This document shows, in pieces, positions 24,615 to 33,819 of a stretch of 64,000 nucleotides of DNA. The notes beneath the pieces are model-generated. The model had not been told where the DNA came from. It made no database searches and saw only the letters and a list, made by a program, of their open reading frames with translations. The position numbers and the translations under genes were made by a program. This DNA is from Burkholderiales bacterium (GTDB lineage Bacteria; Pseudomonadota; Gammaproteobacteria; Burkholderiales; SG8-39): NCBI GenBank assembly GCA_014860445.1, contig JACZJT010000047.1, forward strand, positions 122,058 through 186,057. The letters are read 5' to 3'. The stretch's first letter is position 1; each line of letters opens with the position of its first letter.

Positions 24615-26297
24615 TCAGGGCGTATAACCCGGGATCTTGCTTTCGTCGACGCGGTCGATCTGGTTTTTGTCCAGGAACTGCTCGGCGTAGCGCAGGTACA
24701 CTTTCTGCCGGACAAACACATCGAACAGATCGGGATCGATGTGCCCCCCTTCTTTGAATTTTCCGAGAATTTGCAAGGACTCGGTCAGCGTCTTGCCTTT
24801 CTTGTACGGCCGGTCCCTGGCCGTTAGTGCTTCGAATATGTCGGCGATGCCCATGACACGCGCCTGAACCGACATCTGGTCGCGCGTGAGGCCGCGCGGA
24901 TAACCCTTGCCATCCATGCGCTCGTGATGCCCACCGGCATATTCGGGCACGCGCTGCAGGTGCTTGGGCCAGGGCAATGCCTCCAGCATCTTGATGGTGG
25001 CGACAATGTGGTAATTGATGATCTCGCGCTCGTTGTGGGTCAGCGTGCCGCGCGGGATGCTGAGGTTCTCGATTTCGTCATCGGTAAGAAAGTGGGCGGT
25101 ATTGCCTGACTGGTCCACCCACTTGTACTCGGCGATCTTCTTGACGTGCTCCTGCGCCTCCGGCGGCATGAATTCGCCGCCGATATTGCATCTGCGCAGG
25201 AATTCGCGGTCCTGGTCGATCTGGCGCATGCGTGCCCGGAACGTCTGTTCCAATTGATTGCCGCGCTCTCGCAAGGTCAACTCGTCCGGACGCTGCTGCT
25301 GCAGCGCGGCGGTGTTTTTCAGAAACTCGATCTCGGCGTCGCGTTTCAGCACCTCGAAACGGGTATCGACCATGTGGACGCGGTCGAATATCGACTCGAG
25401 CTTCGTCGCCTTGTCCACGACGTGCACCGGGGTCGTTACCTTGCCGCAATCGTGAAGCAGGCCGGCGATCTTGAGTTCATAGCGGTCCTTGTCGCTCATG
25501 TCGAATTCGCTGAGCGGCCCCTGCTTCGTTTCGTTCACCGCCTCCGCGAGCATCATCGTGAGTTCTGGCACGCGCTGACAATGGCCGCCGGTGTAGGGGG
25601 ACTTCTCGTCGATCGCCGTGTTGATCATGGCGATGAACGACTCGAACAGGGTTTCGAGCTGGTTTATGAGCTGGCGATTGGTGAGCGCGATCGCTGCCTG
25701 CGATGCGAGCGATTCCGCCAGGCGCTGATCCGAGTCCGAAAACGCCACGACCTGGCCGCTGGCGGGGTCCTGGGAGTTGATCAGCTGCAGCACGCCGATG
25801 ATTTCGTTCTCGTGGTTCTTCATCGGCACCGTGAGGAAGGACTTCGAATGGTAGCCGGTCTTCTTGTCGAAGTTGCGCGTCCCGTTGAAGTCGAACCCCT
25901 CCGCGGTATAAGCATCCGCGATATTGACCGTCTGCCCGGTCAGCGCCGCGAACGCCGCTACCATCTGATTGTTGGGCTCTCCGTCCTTGCCGTACAGATG
26001 AATTGGATAGAAGGGTATCGGATTCCCGGTGGTACCGCCCATCGCTATGTCCAGCGATTGGGTGCGCATGATCTCGAACTTCAGGCGCTTGGTACCGTCT
26101 TCCTCGGTCAGCAGGTATAAGGTACCGCCGTCGGCGCGGGTGATCGCCTTCGCGGCAAGCAGAATGCTCTCCAGCAGGCGGTTGGTATCCCGCTCGGCCG
26201 AAAGCGAGGCGCCGATTTCGTTCAGCTGTTCCAGCCGCCGGAACAGATCATCCACAGTCTGGGTCGCTATGCCCTCGCCTTTGCCCTCGGCCGCCAC
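24615..26297 (-). CDS. GAF-HD-GYP cyclic-di-GMP phosphodiesterase
   Basis: The protein has 560 residues. An N-terminal GAF sensor (about 28-205) is followed by an HD-GYP domain: HD pair in LLHDCGKVTTP (282-283), His430, and HHERMDGKGYPRGL (457-470), which contains the GYP signature. HD-GYP enzymes hydrolyse c-di-GMP to pGpG/GMP. About 120 residues lie between the HD motif and the next metal ligand, longer than the minimal domain. It is the last gene of the cluster and begins 33 bp after the PilB-type ATPase gene, suggesting that it tunes c-di-GMP near the motor. The GAF ligand is unknown. Confidence 0.92.
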   Translation of the reverse strand: MAAEGKGEGIATQTVDDLFRRLEQLNEIGASLSAERDTNRLLESILLAAKAITRADGGTLYLLTEEDGTKRLKFEIMRTQSLDIAMGGTTGNPIPFYPIHLYGKDGEPNNQMVAAFAALTGQTVNIADAYTAEGFDFNGTRNFDKKTGYHSKSFLTVPMKNHENEIIGVLQLINSQDPASGQVVAFSDSDQRLAESLASQAAIALTNRQLINQLETLFESFIAMINTAIDEKSPYTGGHCQRVPELTMMLAEAVNETKQGPLSEFDMSDKDRYELKIAGLLHDCGKVTTPVHVVDKATKLESIFDRVHMVDTRFEVLKRDAEIEFLKNTAALQQQRPDELTLRERGNQLEQTFRARMRQIDQDREFLRRCNIGGEFMPPEAQEHVKKIAEYKWVDQSGNTAHFLTDDEIENLSIPRGTLTHNEREIINYHIVATIKMLEALPWPKHLQRVPEYAGGHHERMDGKGYPRGLTRDQMSVQARVMGIADIFEALTARDRPYKKGKTLTESLQILGKFKEGGHIDPDLFDVFVRQKVYLRYAEQFLDKNQIDRVDESKIPGYTP

Positions 26298-26330
26298 CTC
26301 AGATTGTCCCCGTCACTGCGCTCGCTACGC

Positions 26331-28703
26331 CTACTTGATGCAGACCGCGCGCACCGTTGGCATGTCGGTAAGCCCCATCAGGACTTTTTCCATACCATCC
26401 ATTTTCAGCGTGCGCATGCCTTCGTCCAGGCAGCAGGCCAGCATCTCCGCGACGCGCGAATGTTCCTGAATGAGCTTCTTCAGCGGGTCCGTGCCGACCA
26501 GCAGTTCGTGCAGGCCGACGCGGCCCTTGTAGCCGCTGCCGCCGCAACCGTCACAGCCGATCTTTTTGTACATGGTGAACTGGCCCTTGTCATTGCCATA
26601 GTTCTTGACCCATTCCTTGTACACGTTCTCGTAGCCCTCCTTGGGATTCTGCTTGAAGGTTTTGGTATTGACCAGTTCGCTGCAATATTCGGTCAGGAAC
26701 GCCTTCATCTCCTCGGGAGCCGGGTTGTACGCTTGCTTACACTTGGCGCAAAGTCGCTTCGCGAGGCGCTGGGCGAGAATGCCGAGCAGCGCATCGGAAA
26801 AGTTGAACGGGTCCATTCCCATGTCCAGCAGGCGGATGATCGACTCCGGCGCGCTGTTCGTGTGCAGAGTGGCGAATACCAAGTGGCCGGTGAGCGAAGC
26901 CTCGATGCCGGTTCCGACGGTTTCCTTGTCGCGCATCTCACCAACCATAATGATGTCGGGATCGGCGCGCAAAAACGCCTTCATCACCATGGCGAAATCC
27001 AGACCCGCTTTCTTGTTCACCTGAACCTGGCGCAAGCCCTTTTGCGTAATCTCTACCGGGTCCTCCGCCGTCCAGATCTTGGTATCCGGCGTGTTCAGGT
27101 GCTTGAGCACCGAGTGCAGCGTGGTGGTCTTGCCTGAACCGGTAGGCCCGCAGACGAAGAACAAGCCGTAGGGTTTGCTGACCACTTCCTTCAGTGTCTC
27201 CAGATTGTGTGGCGTCAAACCAAGCTTCTCGAGCGGGATCGGCTCGCCCGCGGCGAGAATACGCATGACGATATCCTCGACGCCGCCCTGCGTCGGAATG
27301 GTCGCCACCCGCAGCTCGATGTCCAGCGGCCCGAATTTCTTGAACTTTATTTTGCCGTCCTGGGGTCTGCGCTTTTCCGAGATATCCAGGTCGCACATGA
27401 TTTTGACACGGGCGACAATTGCGTTGCGATAGGACGCCGGCACCTCGATGTAGGGCGCGAGCGAGCCGTCTTTCCGGAACCGGATTTCGGTTTTGCCTTT
27501 TCCCGGATAGGACTCGATGTGGATATCCGAAGCGCCCTGGTTGTACGCGTCAATGACGATCTTGTTTACGAGCTTGACCAGTTCGTTATCGGCCGCCTGC
27601 GACAAATCGTCGGACGATCCTTCGCTCCCGCTGTCCTCGTCGTCCGCCAGCCCGGAAAGCATATCGCCGATATCGCCGGTATCGATCACCTCGGCACCGT
27701 AGAACAGGTTCAGCGTTTCCTTGAAATCGCGCTGCGTGGTAACGCGGTAGATGAGCTTGCTCTTGGGAAACACGTTTTGAACGATGCGCGAACTTTTCAC
27801 CCGCTCGGGATCGAGACACAGCACGACCACTCCGTCCTTGCTGTCGTCAATCGGTACCCACTGGTTCTGTTCGGCGAATTCGCGCTTCAGGTTCTTCAGC
27901 AGTTCCGGCGGTTTGATACGGTCGGGTTTGTGCGGCTCGTAGGGAACACCGAAGAATTTGGAGAGCGCCTGCCCGATGGCAGGCAGCTTGACCTGAAACT
28001 CCTCCATCAGCACCTGCTCGACGTCCACGGCCTTCTTGCGCGCCGAGCGCGCCGCCAGATCGAACTCGGCCGGCGAGATCACCGCGTCGCTCACAAGGAA
28101 ATCGTACTTGGTTTTGATGACCTGCGGCTTTTGCCGCTGCCTGAAGGCGATCGCCAGCGTTTGCGCGAGCTGGCCGACGCCCTCTTCCATCAGCGGCGTG
28201 AACGGCACGCCGGCCTTGTTGTTGATGATCTGAATAACGCCGATCAGTTCGTCGCCGTCCAGCACCGGCGCGGCCAGCACCTGTTTTGTCCGGTATCCCG
28301 TGCGCTTGTCCACTTCCTGCAGAAAACGCAGATTCGGGTTGATCGCCTTCAGTTCCGCCTCGTCGTAGCAGTCCTTGATGTTGATCATCTTCTTGGAAAA
28401 GGCGACATAGCCGCCCATCGAGTGCTCCGCTATCGGCAGTTTCAGGTCCTTGAAGGAATTCAGCCCGGTTTTCACCTTGGACACGATCGACTGCTTGTCT
28501 TCACCGACGATGTAAATCGTAAGCCTGTCGGCATTGAACAAGCTGCAAATATCGGTCGAGACCTCAAGCATGATCTCGTCGATGTTGGAGGTCGCATGAA
28601 TCTTGTTGGTGACGTTCTGAAGATTCCTCGAGAACATCAGCCTGGCGTTGACGTCGGCTGAAGTGGTGGCCGCGTCCTTTGGTGTATTCAGAACTGCACT
28701 CAT
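26331..28703 (-). CDS. GspE/PilB-family ATPase with N-terminal GAF domain
   Basis: The protein has 790 residues, much longer than ordinary PilB (about 570). Residues 20-190 form a GAF domain, 195-350 the MshE/PilB N-terminal region (PilZ-independent c-di-GMP binding is known in MshEN domains) and 370-780 the secretion ATPase. Walker A is GPTGSGKT (519-526), Walker B IIMVGEMRD near 584, followed by the His box LVFATLHTNSA. The tetracysteine zinc site is C652/C655 with C717/C720. It powers pilus extension or a type II secretion-like system. No other pilus-assembly gene is adjacent; the pilins lie 5 kb downstream. Confidence 0.9.
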   Translation of the reverse strand: MSAVLNTPKDAATTSADVNARLMFSRNLQNVTNKIHATSNIDEIMLEVSTDICSLFNADRLTIYIVGEDKQSIVSKVKTGLNSFKDLKLPIAEHSMGGYVAFSKKMINIKDCYDEAELKAINPNLRFLQEVDKRTGYRTKQVLAAPVLDGDELIGVIQIINNKAGVPFTPLMEEGVGQLAQTLAIAFRQRQKPQVIKTKYDFLVSDAVISPAEFDLAARSARKKAVDVEQVLMEEFQVKLPAIGQALSKFFGVPYEPHKPDRIKPPELLKNLKREFAEQNQWVPIDDSKDGVVVLCLDPERVKSSRIVQNVFPKSKLIYRVTTQRDFKETLNLFYGAEVIDTGDIGDMLSGLADDEDSGSEGSSDDLSQAADNELVKLVNKIVIDAYNQGASDIHIESYPGKGKTEIRFRKDGSLAPYIEVPASYRNAIVARVKIMCDLDISEKRRPQDGKIKFKKFGPLDIELRVATIPTQGGVEDIVMRILAAGEPIPLEKLGLTPHNLETLKEVVSKPYGLFFVCGPTGSGKTTTLHSVLKHLNTPDTKIWTAEDPVEITQKGLRQVQVNKKAGLDFAMVMKAFLRADPDIIMVGEMRDKETVGTGIEASLTGHLVFATLHTNSAPESIIRLLDMGMDPFNFSDALLGILAQRLAKRLCAKCKQAYNPAPEEMKAFLTEYCSELVNTKTFKQNPKEGYENVYKEWVKNYGNDKGQFTMYKKIGCDGCGGSGYKGRVGLHELLVGTDPLKKLIQEHSRVAEMLACCLDEGMRTLKMDGMEKVLMGLTDMPTVRAVCIK

Positions 28704-28772
28704 AGTGACCTCGCCAATAGATCCGCGCAGCCCAAGGCTGCCGCTAAAACGACATAACCCGCACTATACGAC

Positions 28773-28798
28773 AAAAAAAGCCGACCGCGACCTTCGGC
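28773..28798 (-). terminator. Probable terminator between the CNB-rhodanese and PilB-type genes
   Basis: On the minus strand GCCGA pairs with TCGGC (9-nt loop), followed by seven T residues. The stem is short, but the T tract and the 170-bp gap suggest that the ATPase gene has its own promoter. Confidence 0.45.
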
Positions 28799-28873
28799 CG
28801 GTCCCGCCACCCCGCCAAAGCAGTTTACCCTCATTCTTGCCTGTGCCGCCCCCAGCCACAGCCGCTTCGGCAC

Positions 28874-29941
28874 TCACGGCAACCGGTCTCCGCCCCAGAG
28901 GCCGCCCTCGAGCACAAAAACGTGGTAGCCGCGCTGAGCCAGCAGGAAGGCAGCGGCCGAACTGCGCCGACCGCTCTGGCAGTAAGCAATGTATTCGTCG
29001 TCCATGTCCAGGGCGCCGAACGCATTGCGAATTTCGGAGAGCGGGATATTGCGGGCTCCAGGCAAGCGGTCGTACTGGTATTCGGAGGGGTAACGCACGT
29101 CGATCCACTGCGCGCCATCCAGCACCTTCTGCCTGGCCTGCTCCATGTTGACACCGTGCAACAAGGGTTCGCGCAGCAGCGCGTTGAAATCCTGCTTGCT
29201 CAGGCGCAGCAGAGCGCCGTCCGATTTCATGGTGACGGTGGCGTTGCGCGTGGCCTCGGACACCAACGCTTCCTCGCCAAAAGTGTCACCGCTCTTGAAC
29301 TCAGCCAGCGCCATGCTGACTCCGCCTACCATGCGCTCCACCCGGCACCTGCCGGACTCCACCAGGTAGTAATAATCGCCCTCCGCACCTTGGCGGATGA
29401 TTACCTCACCCGCTTTCACCTCGACACGCTCGAAGCGCTTCAGCAACTCGTCGATATGCGCCGCGGGCAGTTGGGAAAAAGCGCCAAACCGCAGATTGTT
29501 GATGCCGAACAACCCTGACATGCTTCCCCAGTCCGCACCGCGCGCAGGCTGCTCGGCAGGCCGACCTTCATCCGACTGCTCCCGGGCCACCTGGTCCCAG
29601 GTGAGCATCAAGTCAAGCAGATCGTCGTCGATCCGGATCAACTGCACATCCGTTACCGCTTTTGCCGATTCGAACGTACGACCCTTCCCTAGGGGATGGC
29701 GTGCTTCCTCTGAACCGCCGACGACCACCTCCGAGCTGCCGTGGCCGTAGGCAAGAGCCAGTTCACCGCCCACCACATACGCCGATTGTCCCGCGAGTGA
29801 GCGCAGCTGAAACGGATCGGTCGCACGGCGCACGGTCTCGACCACGCACAGGTCGGAGAGCTCCTGCAAGCGCGCGCCCGAAAGCGACGAGAGCGGGTCA
29901 AAAACCATCAATGTTTTAGCGCTGACTTTCGTGGCTGCCAT
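28874..29941 (-). CDS. Tandem cyclic-nucleotide-binding domains fused to rhodanese
   Basis: The protein has 355 residues from ATG 29941. Region 1 (about 12-115) is a degenerate cNMP-binding-like barrel. Region 2 (about 145-255) is a good CNB domain whose phosphate cassette reads FGEEALVSEATRNATV, keeping the Glu and Arg that bind cAMP/cGMP. Region 3 (about 260-355) is a rhodanese with active-site loop CQSGRRS (Cys321). There is no DNA-binding domain. It lies between the phosphodiesterase and ATPase genes, so it is a likely cAMP effector of the cluster. A sulfurtransferase or redox role is possible but unproven. Confidence 0.88.
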   Translation of the reverse strand: MAATKVSAKTLMVFDPLSSLSGARLQELSDLCVVETVRRATDPFQLRSLAGQSAYVVGGELALAYGHGSSEVVVGGSEEARHPLGKGRTFESAKAVTDVQLIRIDDDLLDLMLTWDQVAREQSDEGRPAEQPARGADWGSMSGLFGINNLRFGAFSQLPAAHIDELLKRFERVEVKAGEVIIRQGAEGDYYYLVESGRCRVERMVGGVSMALAEFKSGDTFGEEALVSEATRNATVTMKSDGALLRLSKQDFNALLREPLLHGVNMEQARQKVLDGAQWIDVRYPSEYQYDRLPGARNIPLSEIRNAFGALDMDDEYIAYCQSGRRSSAAAFLLAQRGYHVFVLEGGLWGGDRLP

Positions 29942-29975
29942 ATGAGACCCCGTAAAGAGCGTGCGCCCGCTGCCG

Positions 29976-30743
29976 CTAGAAATCAAATACCTGGTTAATC
30001 TGCAGCATGCGCGGTTTGTACTGGCCGGCGCAGTCTTCGACTTCCTGCATGGTCAACTCGATCTCCCCCGGTTTCAGGTGGGTGATGAAGATGTCCGCGC
30101 TGCGCTCGAGCTTCGTCAGCTCCTCGGCGAGAAGGCTGGGGCAAAAGTGCTTCGCCGCCATTGCCAGCTCGCGTTCACGATTGCAGAACGCGACCTCGAT
30201 AATAAGGTAGCGCAGGTTGGTAATCTTGTTGACGGCTACCCACAACGGGTCGTGCGTGGTGGTGTCGCCGGTAAACACCAGGCTCGCCTGACCCGAATCG
30301 AGATGATAGCCGACTGACGGTACGACATGATTGGCCGGCAACGATGTAATCTTGCGTCCATTGATCTCCACCGTTTCGCCTAGCGTCAGCGCCTCGTAGC
30401 GCATGAACGGTTTGCTTGGTGTCGGGATCTGCGTGAAATCGGGCCAGATGCTCCAGTTGAATATATGATTGCGGATGATTTCCAGCGTAGGTTCAGTCGC
30501 GTGCACGGTGAGCGGCTTGTTGCGCATGCCGCCGACCGTATCGACCAGAAACGGAATCGAACAGACATGGTCCAGATGCGAATGCGTTATGAAAATATGA
30601 TCGATCAGCATTAATTCGGCAAGTGATATGTCCCCCACTCCGGTCCCGGCGTCGATCAGAATGTCATTGTCGAGCAGCAGCGAAGTGGTGCGCATATGGC
30701 GTCCGCCAATTCCACCGCTACAGCCTAGGACCCTGAGCTTCAT
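29976..30743 (-). CDS. Metallo-beta-lactamase-fold phosphodiesterase (class II cAMP phosphodiesterase-like)
   Basis: The protein has 255 residues. Metal ligands are in THSHLDHVCSIPF (about residues 53-65), with further His in LPANHVVPS and HLKPGE and Asp in FTGDTTTHD. The HSHLDH signature and overall layout fit the class II cyclic nucleotide phosphodiesterase branch of the fold, which hydrolyses cAMP or cGMP. Its position 9 bp after an adenylate cyclase gene and 34 bp before a CNB protein supports that reading; a different phosphodiester substrate remains possible. Confidence 0.8.
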   Translation of the reverse strand: MKLRVLGCSGGIGGRHMRTTSLLLDNDILIDAGTGVGDISLAELMLIDHIFITHSHLDHVCSIPFLVDTVGGMRNKPLTVHATEPTLEIIRNHIFNWSIWPDFTQIPTPSKPFMRYEALTLGETVEINGRKITSLPANHVVPSVGYHLDSGQASLVFTGDTTTHDPLWVAVNKITNLRYLIIEVAFCNRERELAMAAKHFCPSLLAEELTKLERSADIFITHLKPGEIELTMQEVEDCAGQYKPRMLQINQVFDF

Positions 30744-30752
30744 CCGCCGCGC

Positions 30753-32975
30753 CTATTTTGTCTTGAATGCCGTTACACCGTCCCAGTCGGGGCCAGGCGG
30801 GTCAATGCGGCATTGCTGGACACGCTCCAGGTACAGCGGATAGAGCTTGCACTCCGGCGACATGCGCTGCAGGTCCGACAAATACTTCTCAGCTTCATCC
30901 CAATTTTGCGCACGATAGGCATTGAGCGCCTTGTGCCACAGATCGATTTCGTCCTTGACCTTCTGGTCGACCTGATCCTCGATGCCGATCGGTTCGAATA
31001 TTTCCACCGGCTCGTCTTTGCCCTTGACCTTGACCTTGTCCAGGGAACGAAACACGATGTCGGTCACCGCCTGTCGCGTATTCGGACCGACGATGACACC
31101 GACCCCGTAGACCCGCGTCAGGCCCTCCAGGCGCGACCCGAGATTGACGGCGTCGCCCATCACTGTGTATGCCTTGCGCAGCTTGGATCCCATGTCGCCG
31201 ACACTCATGCTGCCGGTGTTGACGCCTACGCCTATCCGGATATCGGGCCAGCCGCGTTCCAGCAACGTCGCGCGCAGCTTGTCGAGTTCGGTCTGCATCG
31301 CCATCGCGCTGATTACCCCCTGGCGGGCGTGCTCGGGGTCGGCCACAGGCGCGCCCCAGAAGGCCATGATGGCGTCGCCGATGTACTTGTCGAGGGTTCC
31401 CCGATTGTTGCGGATCACCAGACTCATGGACGTGAGGTAGTCGTTGATGAATTGCGACAGGTCCTTTGGCGAAAGGCTTTCGGAGATGGAAGTGAAACCG
31501 ACGATATCGGAGAACAGCACGGTGAGTTCCTCGCTCTTGCCCTCCATGCTGTAACGCTGCGGGTCCCTGGCCATTTGATCGACCAGCTCCGGCGGAACAT
31601 ACTGGCCGAACAGTTCCGTGAACTGGCGCTTGCTGCGCGACTCGACGAAGTAGCCCCAGGACATGTTAAAAGCGAACAGCGAAGCGATCATCAGCAGTCC
31701 CGAGGCCAGAGGCAGAACCAGGCCGCCTTTGGTCCACACAAGCACGTTGAGCCCGGTAAAGAGCATGATCGCCAGCAACGACACCAGCGTAGACTTCAAC
31801 GGGCTCAGAAGCGGCATCAGCAGCGACAGTACCATGCCGCCGACCAGCAGCAATATCACCTCGGTGCCGAGCATATACGCCGGCTTTTGCTTGAAATCGC
31901 CGTCCAGCATTGCAGTGATCATGTTGGCGTGGATTTCCACCCCGGGGTACACGCTGCCTACCGGCGTCGATCGCAGATCCAGCAGGCCCGGCGCAGAGGT
32001 GCCGACGAGCGCGATTTTGCCCTGCAGTTCCTCTTTGGGCACCTTGTCGAAATAGACGTCGGCAAGGGAGATATATTTGAAACTTCCGCGTTTGCCGCGA
32101 AACGGAATCAGCGCGCTCACGGTGTCGTCCACCGGAATGGTGACCGGGCCCACCTTGAGCCATTCCAGACCGGAATAGTTGTCGCCGGAGCGCGAGTCTG
32201 ACGCAAAACCCGGCTCCACCTTCGGATACCCCGCCAGCACCCGGATGATCGCCAGCGACAGCGCTTCGTAATAGGCGCCCTTGTACTCAGCGAGCATCGG
32301 CACCCTGCGCGACACGCCGTCTGCATCGACCAGTGGATTGAAGTGGCCCGCATTGGCGGCATTGGCTTGAAACTCCGGAAGATTGCCACCGTAGCCGCGC
32401 CAGGTCGTAAAGCGGATATTCCGCCCCTTGAATGCCTCCTCGGTCAGCACGGGTTTGGGTATCGCGCCCGAATGCACCGCGTTCTCATCGCTGTTGAAAT
32501 AATAGCCCAGCACCACCGGCCGGTTCTTGAGGGTCTCCGCCATGATCCCGTCGTAATCGAGCTGCGGCCGCAATTCTTTGAGCGCCGATTGAAACTGGCC
32601 CACGTCCTTGAGTTTGCCTTTCGCAAGATTTTCGAGGACGGGCAGACCGGAACTTTCGTCGGGTTCGGCAAAGACCACGTCGAAACCGACGATGACAACG
32701 CCGTATTTGTCGAACAACTTCTTCAACAATGCGGAAATCTTGTCGCGGCTCCAGGGCCAGCGTCCAAGCGCATCCTTGTCCAGGCTGCGCTCGTCGATGT
32801 CGAGAATGACCACGCGCGGATCCACGCCACCGGGCATGGTGATCGCAAGCCGCGCGTCGTACATGATGTTGTCCAGCCTGGAAATCAGGCCGATGTTGTA
32901 GATATCCGCAGCATGCCCTGCGAACAGCAACATCACTGCAAGTCCGAGGACGATCCTGACGATATGTTGCTTCAA
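30753..32975 (-). CDS. CHASE2-domain class III adenylate/guanylate cyclase
   Basis: The protein has 740 residues, read from a TTG start at 32975 (no in-frame ATG nearby). One N-terminal helix precedes a periplasmic CHASE2 sensor (about 30-345). Three membrane helices (about 355-435) lead to a cytoplasmic cyclase domain (about 470-655): LFSDIVGFTSISE holds the first metal Asp, DKYIGDAIMAFWG the second with the purine-selecting Lys that favours ATP, and GDAVNLGSRLEG closes the site. A short C-terminal helical region follows. It makes cAMP in response to an unknown envelope signal and stands next to a phosphodiesterase and a CNB protein. Confidence 0.92.
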   Translation of the reverse strand: MKQHIVRIVLGLAVMLLFAGHAADIYNIGLISRLDNIMYDARLAITMPGGVDPRVVILDIDERSLDKDALGRWPWSRDKISALLKKLFDKYGVVIVGFDVVFAEPDESSGLPVLENLAKGKLKDVGQFQSALKELRPQLDYDGIMAETLKNRPVVLGYYFNSDENAVHSGAIPKPVLTEEAFKGRNIRFTTWRGYGGNLPEFQANAANAGHFNPLVDADGVSRRVPMLAEYKGAYYEALSLAIIRVLAGYPKVEPGFASDSRSGDNYSGLEWLKVGPVTIPVDDTVSALIPFRGKRGSFKYISLADVYFDKVPKEELQGKIALVGTSAPGLLDLRSTPVGSVYPGVEIHANMITAMLDGDFKQKPAYMLGTEVILLLVGGMVLSLLMPLLSPLKSTLVSLLAIMLFTGLNVLVWTKGGLVLPLASGLLMIASLFAFNMSWGYFVESRSKRQFTELFGQYVPPELVDQMARDPQRYSMEGKSEELTVLFSDIVGFTSISESLSPKDLSQFINDYLTSMSLVIRNNRGTLDKYIGDAIMAFWGAPVADPEHARQGVISAMAMQTELDKLRATLLERGWPDIRIGVGVNTGSMSVGDMGSKLRKAYTVMGDAVNLGSRLEGLTRVYGVGVIVGPNTRQAVTDIVFRSLDKVKVKGKDEPVEIFEPIGIEDQVDQKVKDEIDLWHKALNAYRAQNWDEAEKYLSDLQRMSPECKLYPLYLERVQQCRIDPPGPDWDGVTAFKTK

Positions 32976-33006
32976 GCCGGATGTATCCTATTCAAGCAGC
33001 TGCGAA

Positions 33007-33804
33007 TCAGGACTTGAAGAAAAATTCGACCTTCACCCCGGCAAGTTCGATTACGTCGTGGTCGTTGAGCGCGTGCGCCTGCTGCTCTATCGCCTTGCCA
33101 TTGACAACCGGCTTGTTGGCGCCTTCTACGTGTGTGATGAAGAAACCCTGCGGCCGGCGCGTAATCACCGCGACCTGCACCCCCGGCTTGCCCAAGGTGG
33201 TCAGCGGTTTGGTGAGTTCCATCTCCTTGCCGGTATTGCCTCCGGAGAGCAGCTTCAACATCGCACGCCGAGGCGCCGGCGCCGCGGCGCCGACCGAGGC
33301 CGCCGTAATTCCAACCTGGGTGTCGGAATGCGACTTGGCAGCGCTCGCTGCGGCGGGCGCTGCTGCCTGAGCCTGTTTTGCGCCCGTCGGCACCGTTGCG
33401 GCCTGCGGCGTTGCTGCGCCGGCGGCAGCAGGCGGGGGTTCCGGCGGCTTCTTCATCGCCCCCGGTCGCAGCACCATGGTTTTCTCGAAATCCGCGGCCT
33501 TGGCGGCGCCCGGCAGCGCCTCGCTGATGTACTTGAGCTTGTACTTGCCGAGTTCGATGACGTCGTTGCCCTGCAGGAAATGCTTTTTCACCGTCTTTCC
33601 GTTGACGAAAGTGCCGTTGGTGCTGCCCAGATCCTCGAGGAACGAATCCGCGAGTATGGTCACGATTACCGCGTGCTCGCCACTGACGGCCAGATTGTCG
33701 ATCTGGATATCATTGTGCGGCTTGCGCCCAATCGTGGTGCGCTCCTTGGAAAGCGGGATTTCCTTGAGCACCAGACCATCCATACTGAGTATCAGCTTCG
33801 CCAT
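33007..33804 (-). CDS. Double FHA-domain protein
   Basis: The protein has 265 residues. FHA 1 (about 1-95) has TIGRKPHNDIQID, SGEHAVI and LGSTNGTFVNGK, the residues that bind phosphothreonine. A linker rich in Ala and Pro (about 110-170) joins it to FHA 2 (about 175-265), which has TTLGKPGVQV and GANKPVVNGK, a less canonical site without the SxxH Ser. FHA proteins read Ser/Thr phosphorylation. Start ATG 33804 follows GAGGAAA. It is paired with the PP2C gene 15 bp upstream; no kinase gene is in the window. Confidence 0.92.
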   Translation of the reverse strand: MAKLILSMDGLVLKEIPLSKERTTIGRKPHNDIQIDNLAVSGEHAVIVTILADSFLEDLGSTNGTFVNGKTVKKHFLQGNDVIELGKYKLKYISEALPGAAKAADFEKTMVLRPGAMKKPPEPPPAAAGAATPQAATVPTGAKQAQAAAPAAASAAKSHSDTQVGITAASVGAAAPAPRRAMLKLLSGGNTGKEMELTKPLTTLGKPGVQVAVITRRPQGFFITHVEGANKPVVNGKAIEQQAHALNDHDVIELAGVKVEFFFKS

Positions 33805-33819
33805 AGCGTTTTCCTCGTG

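Noticed and set aside
27207-28661. Long antisense open frames opposite the PilB-type, ftfL, fdsA and fdsB genes (also 42810-44282, 45644-47386, 47232-49121)
   Set aside because: They are shadows caused by high GC at third positions; each covers a well-conserved gene on the other strand and has no domain of its own.
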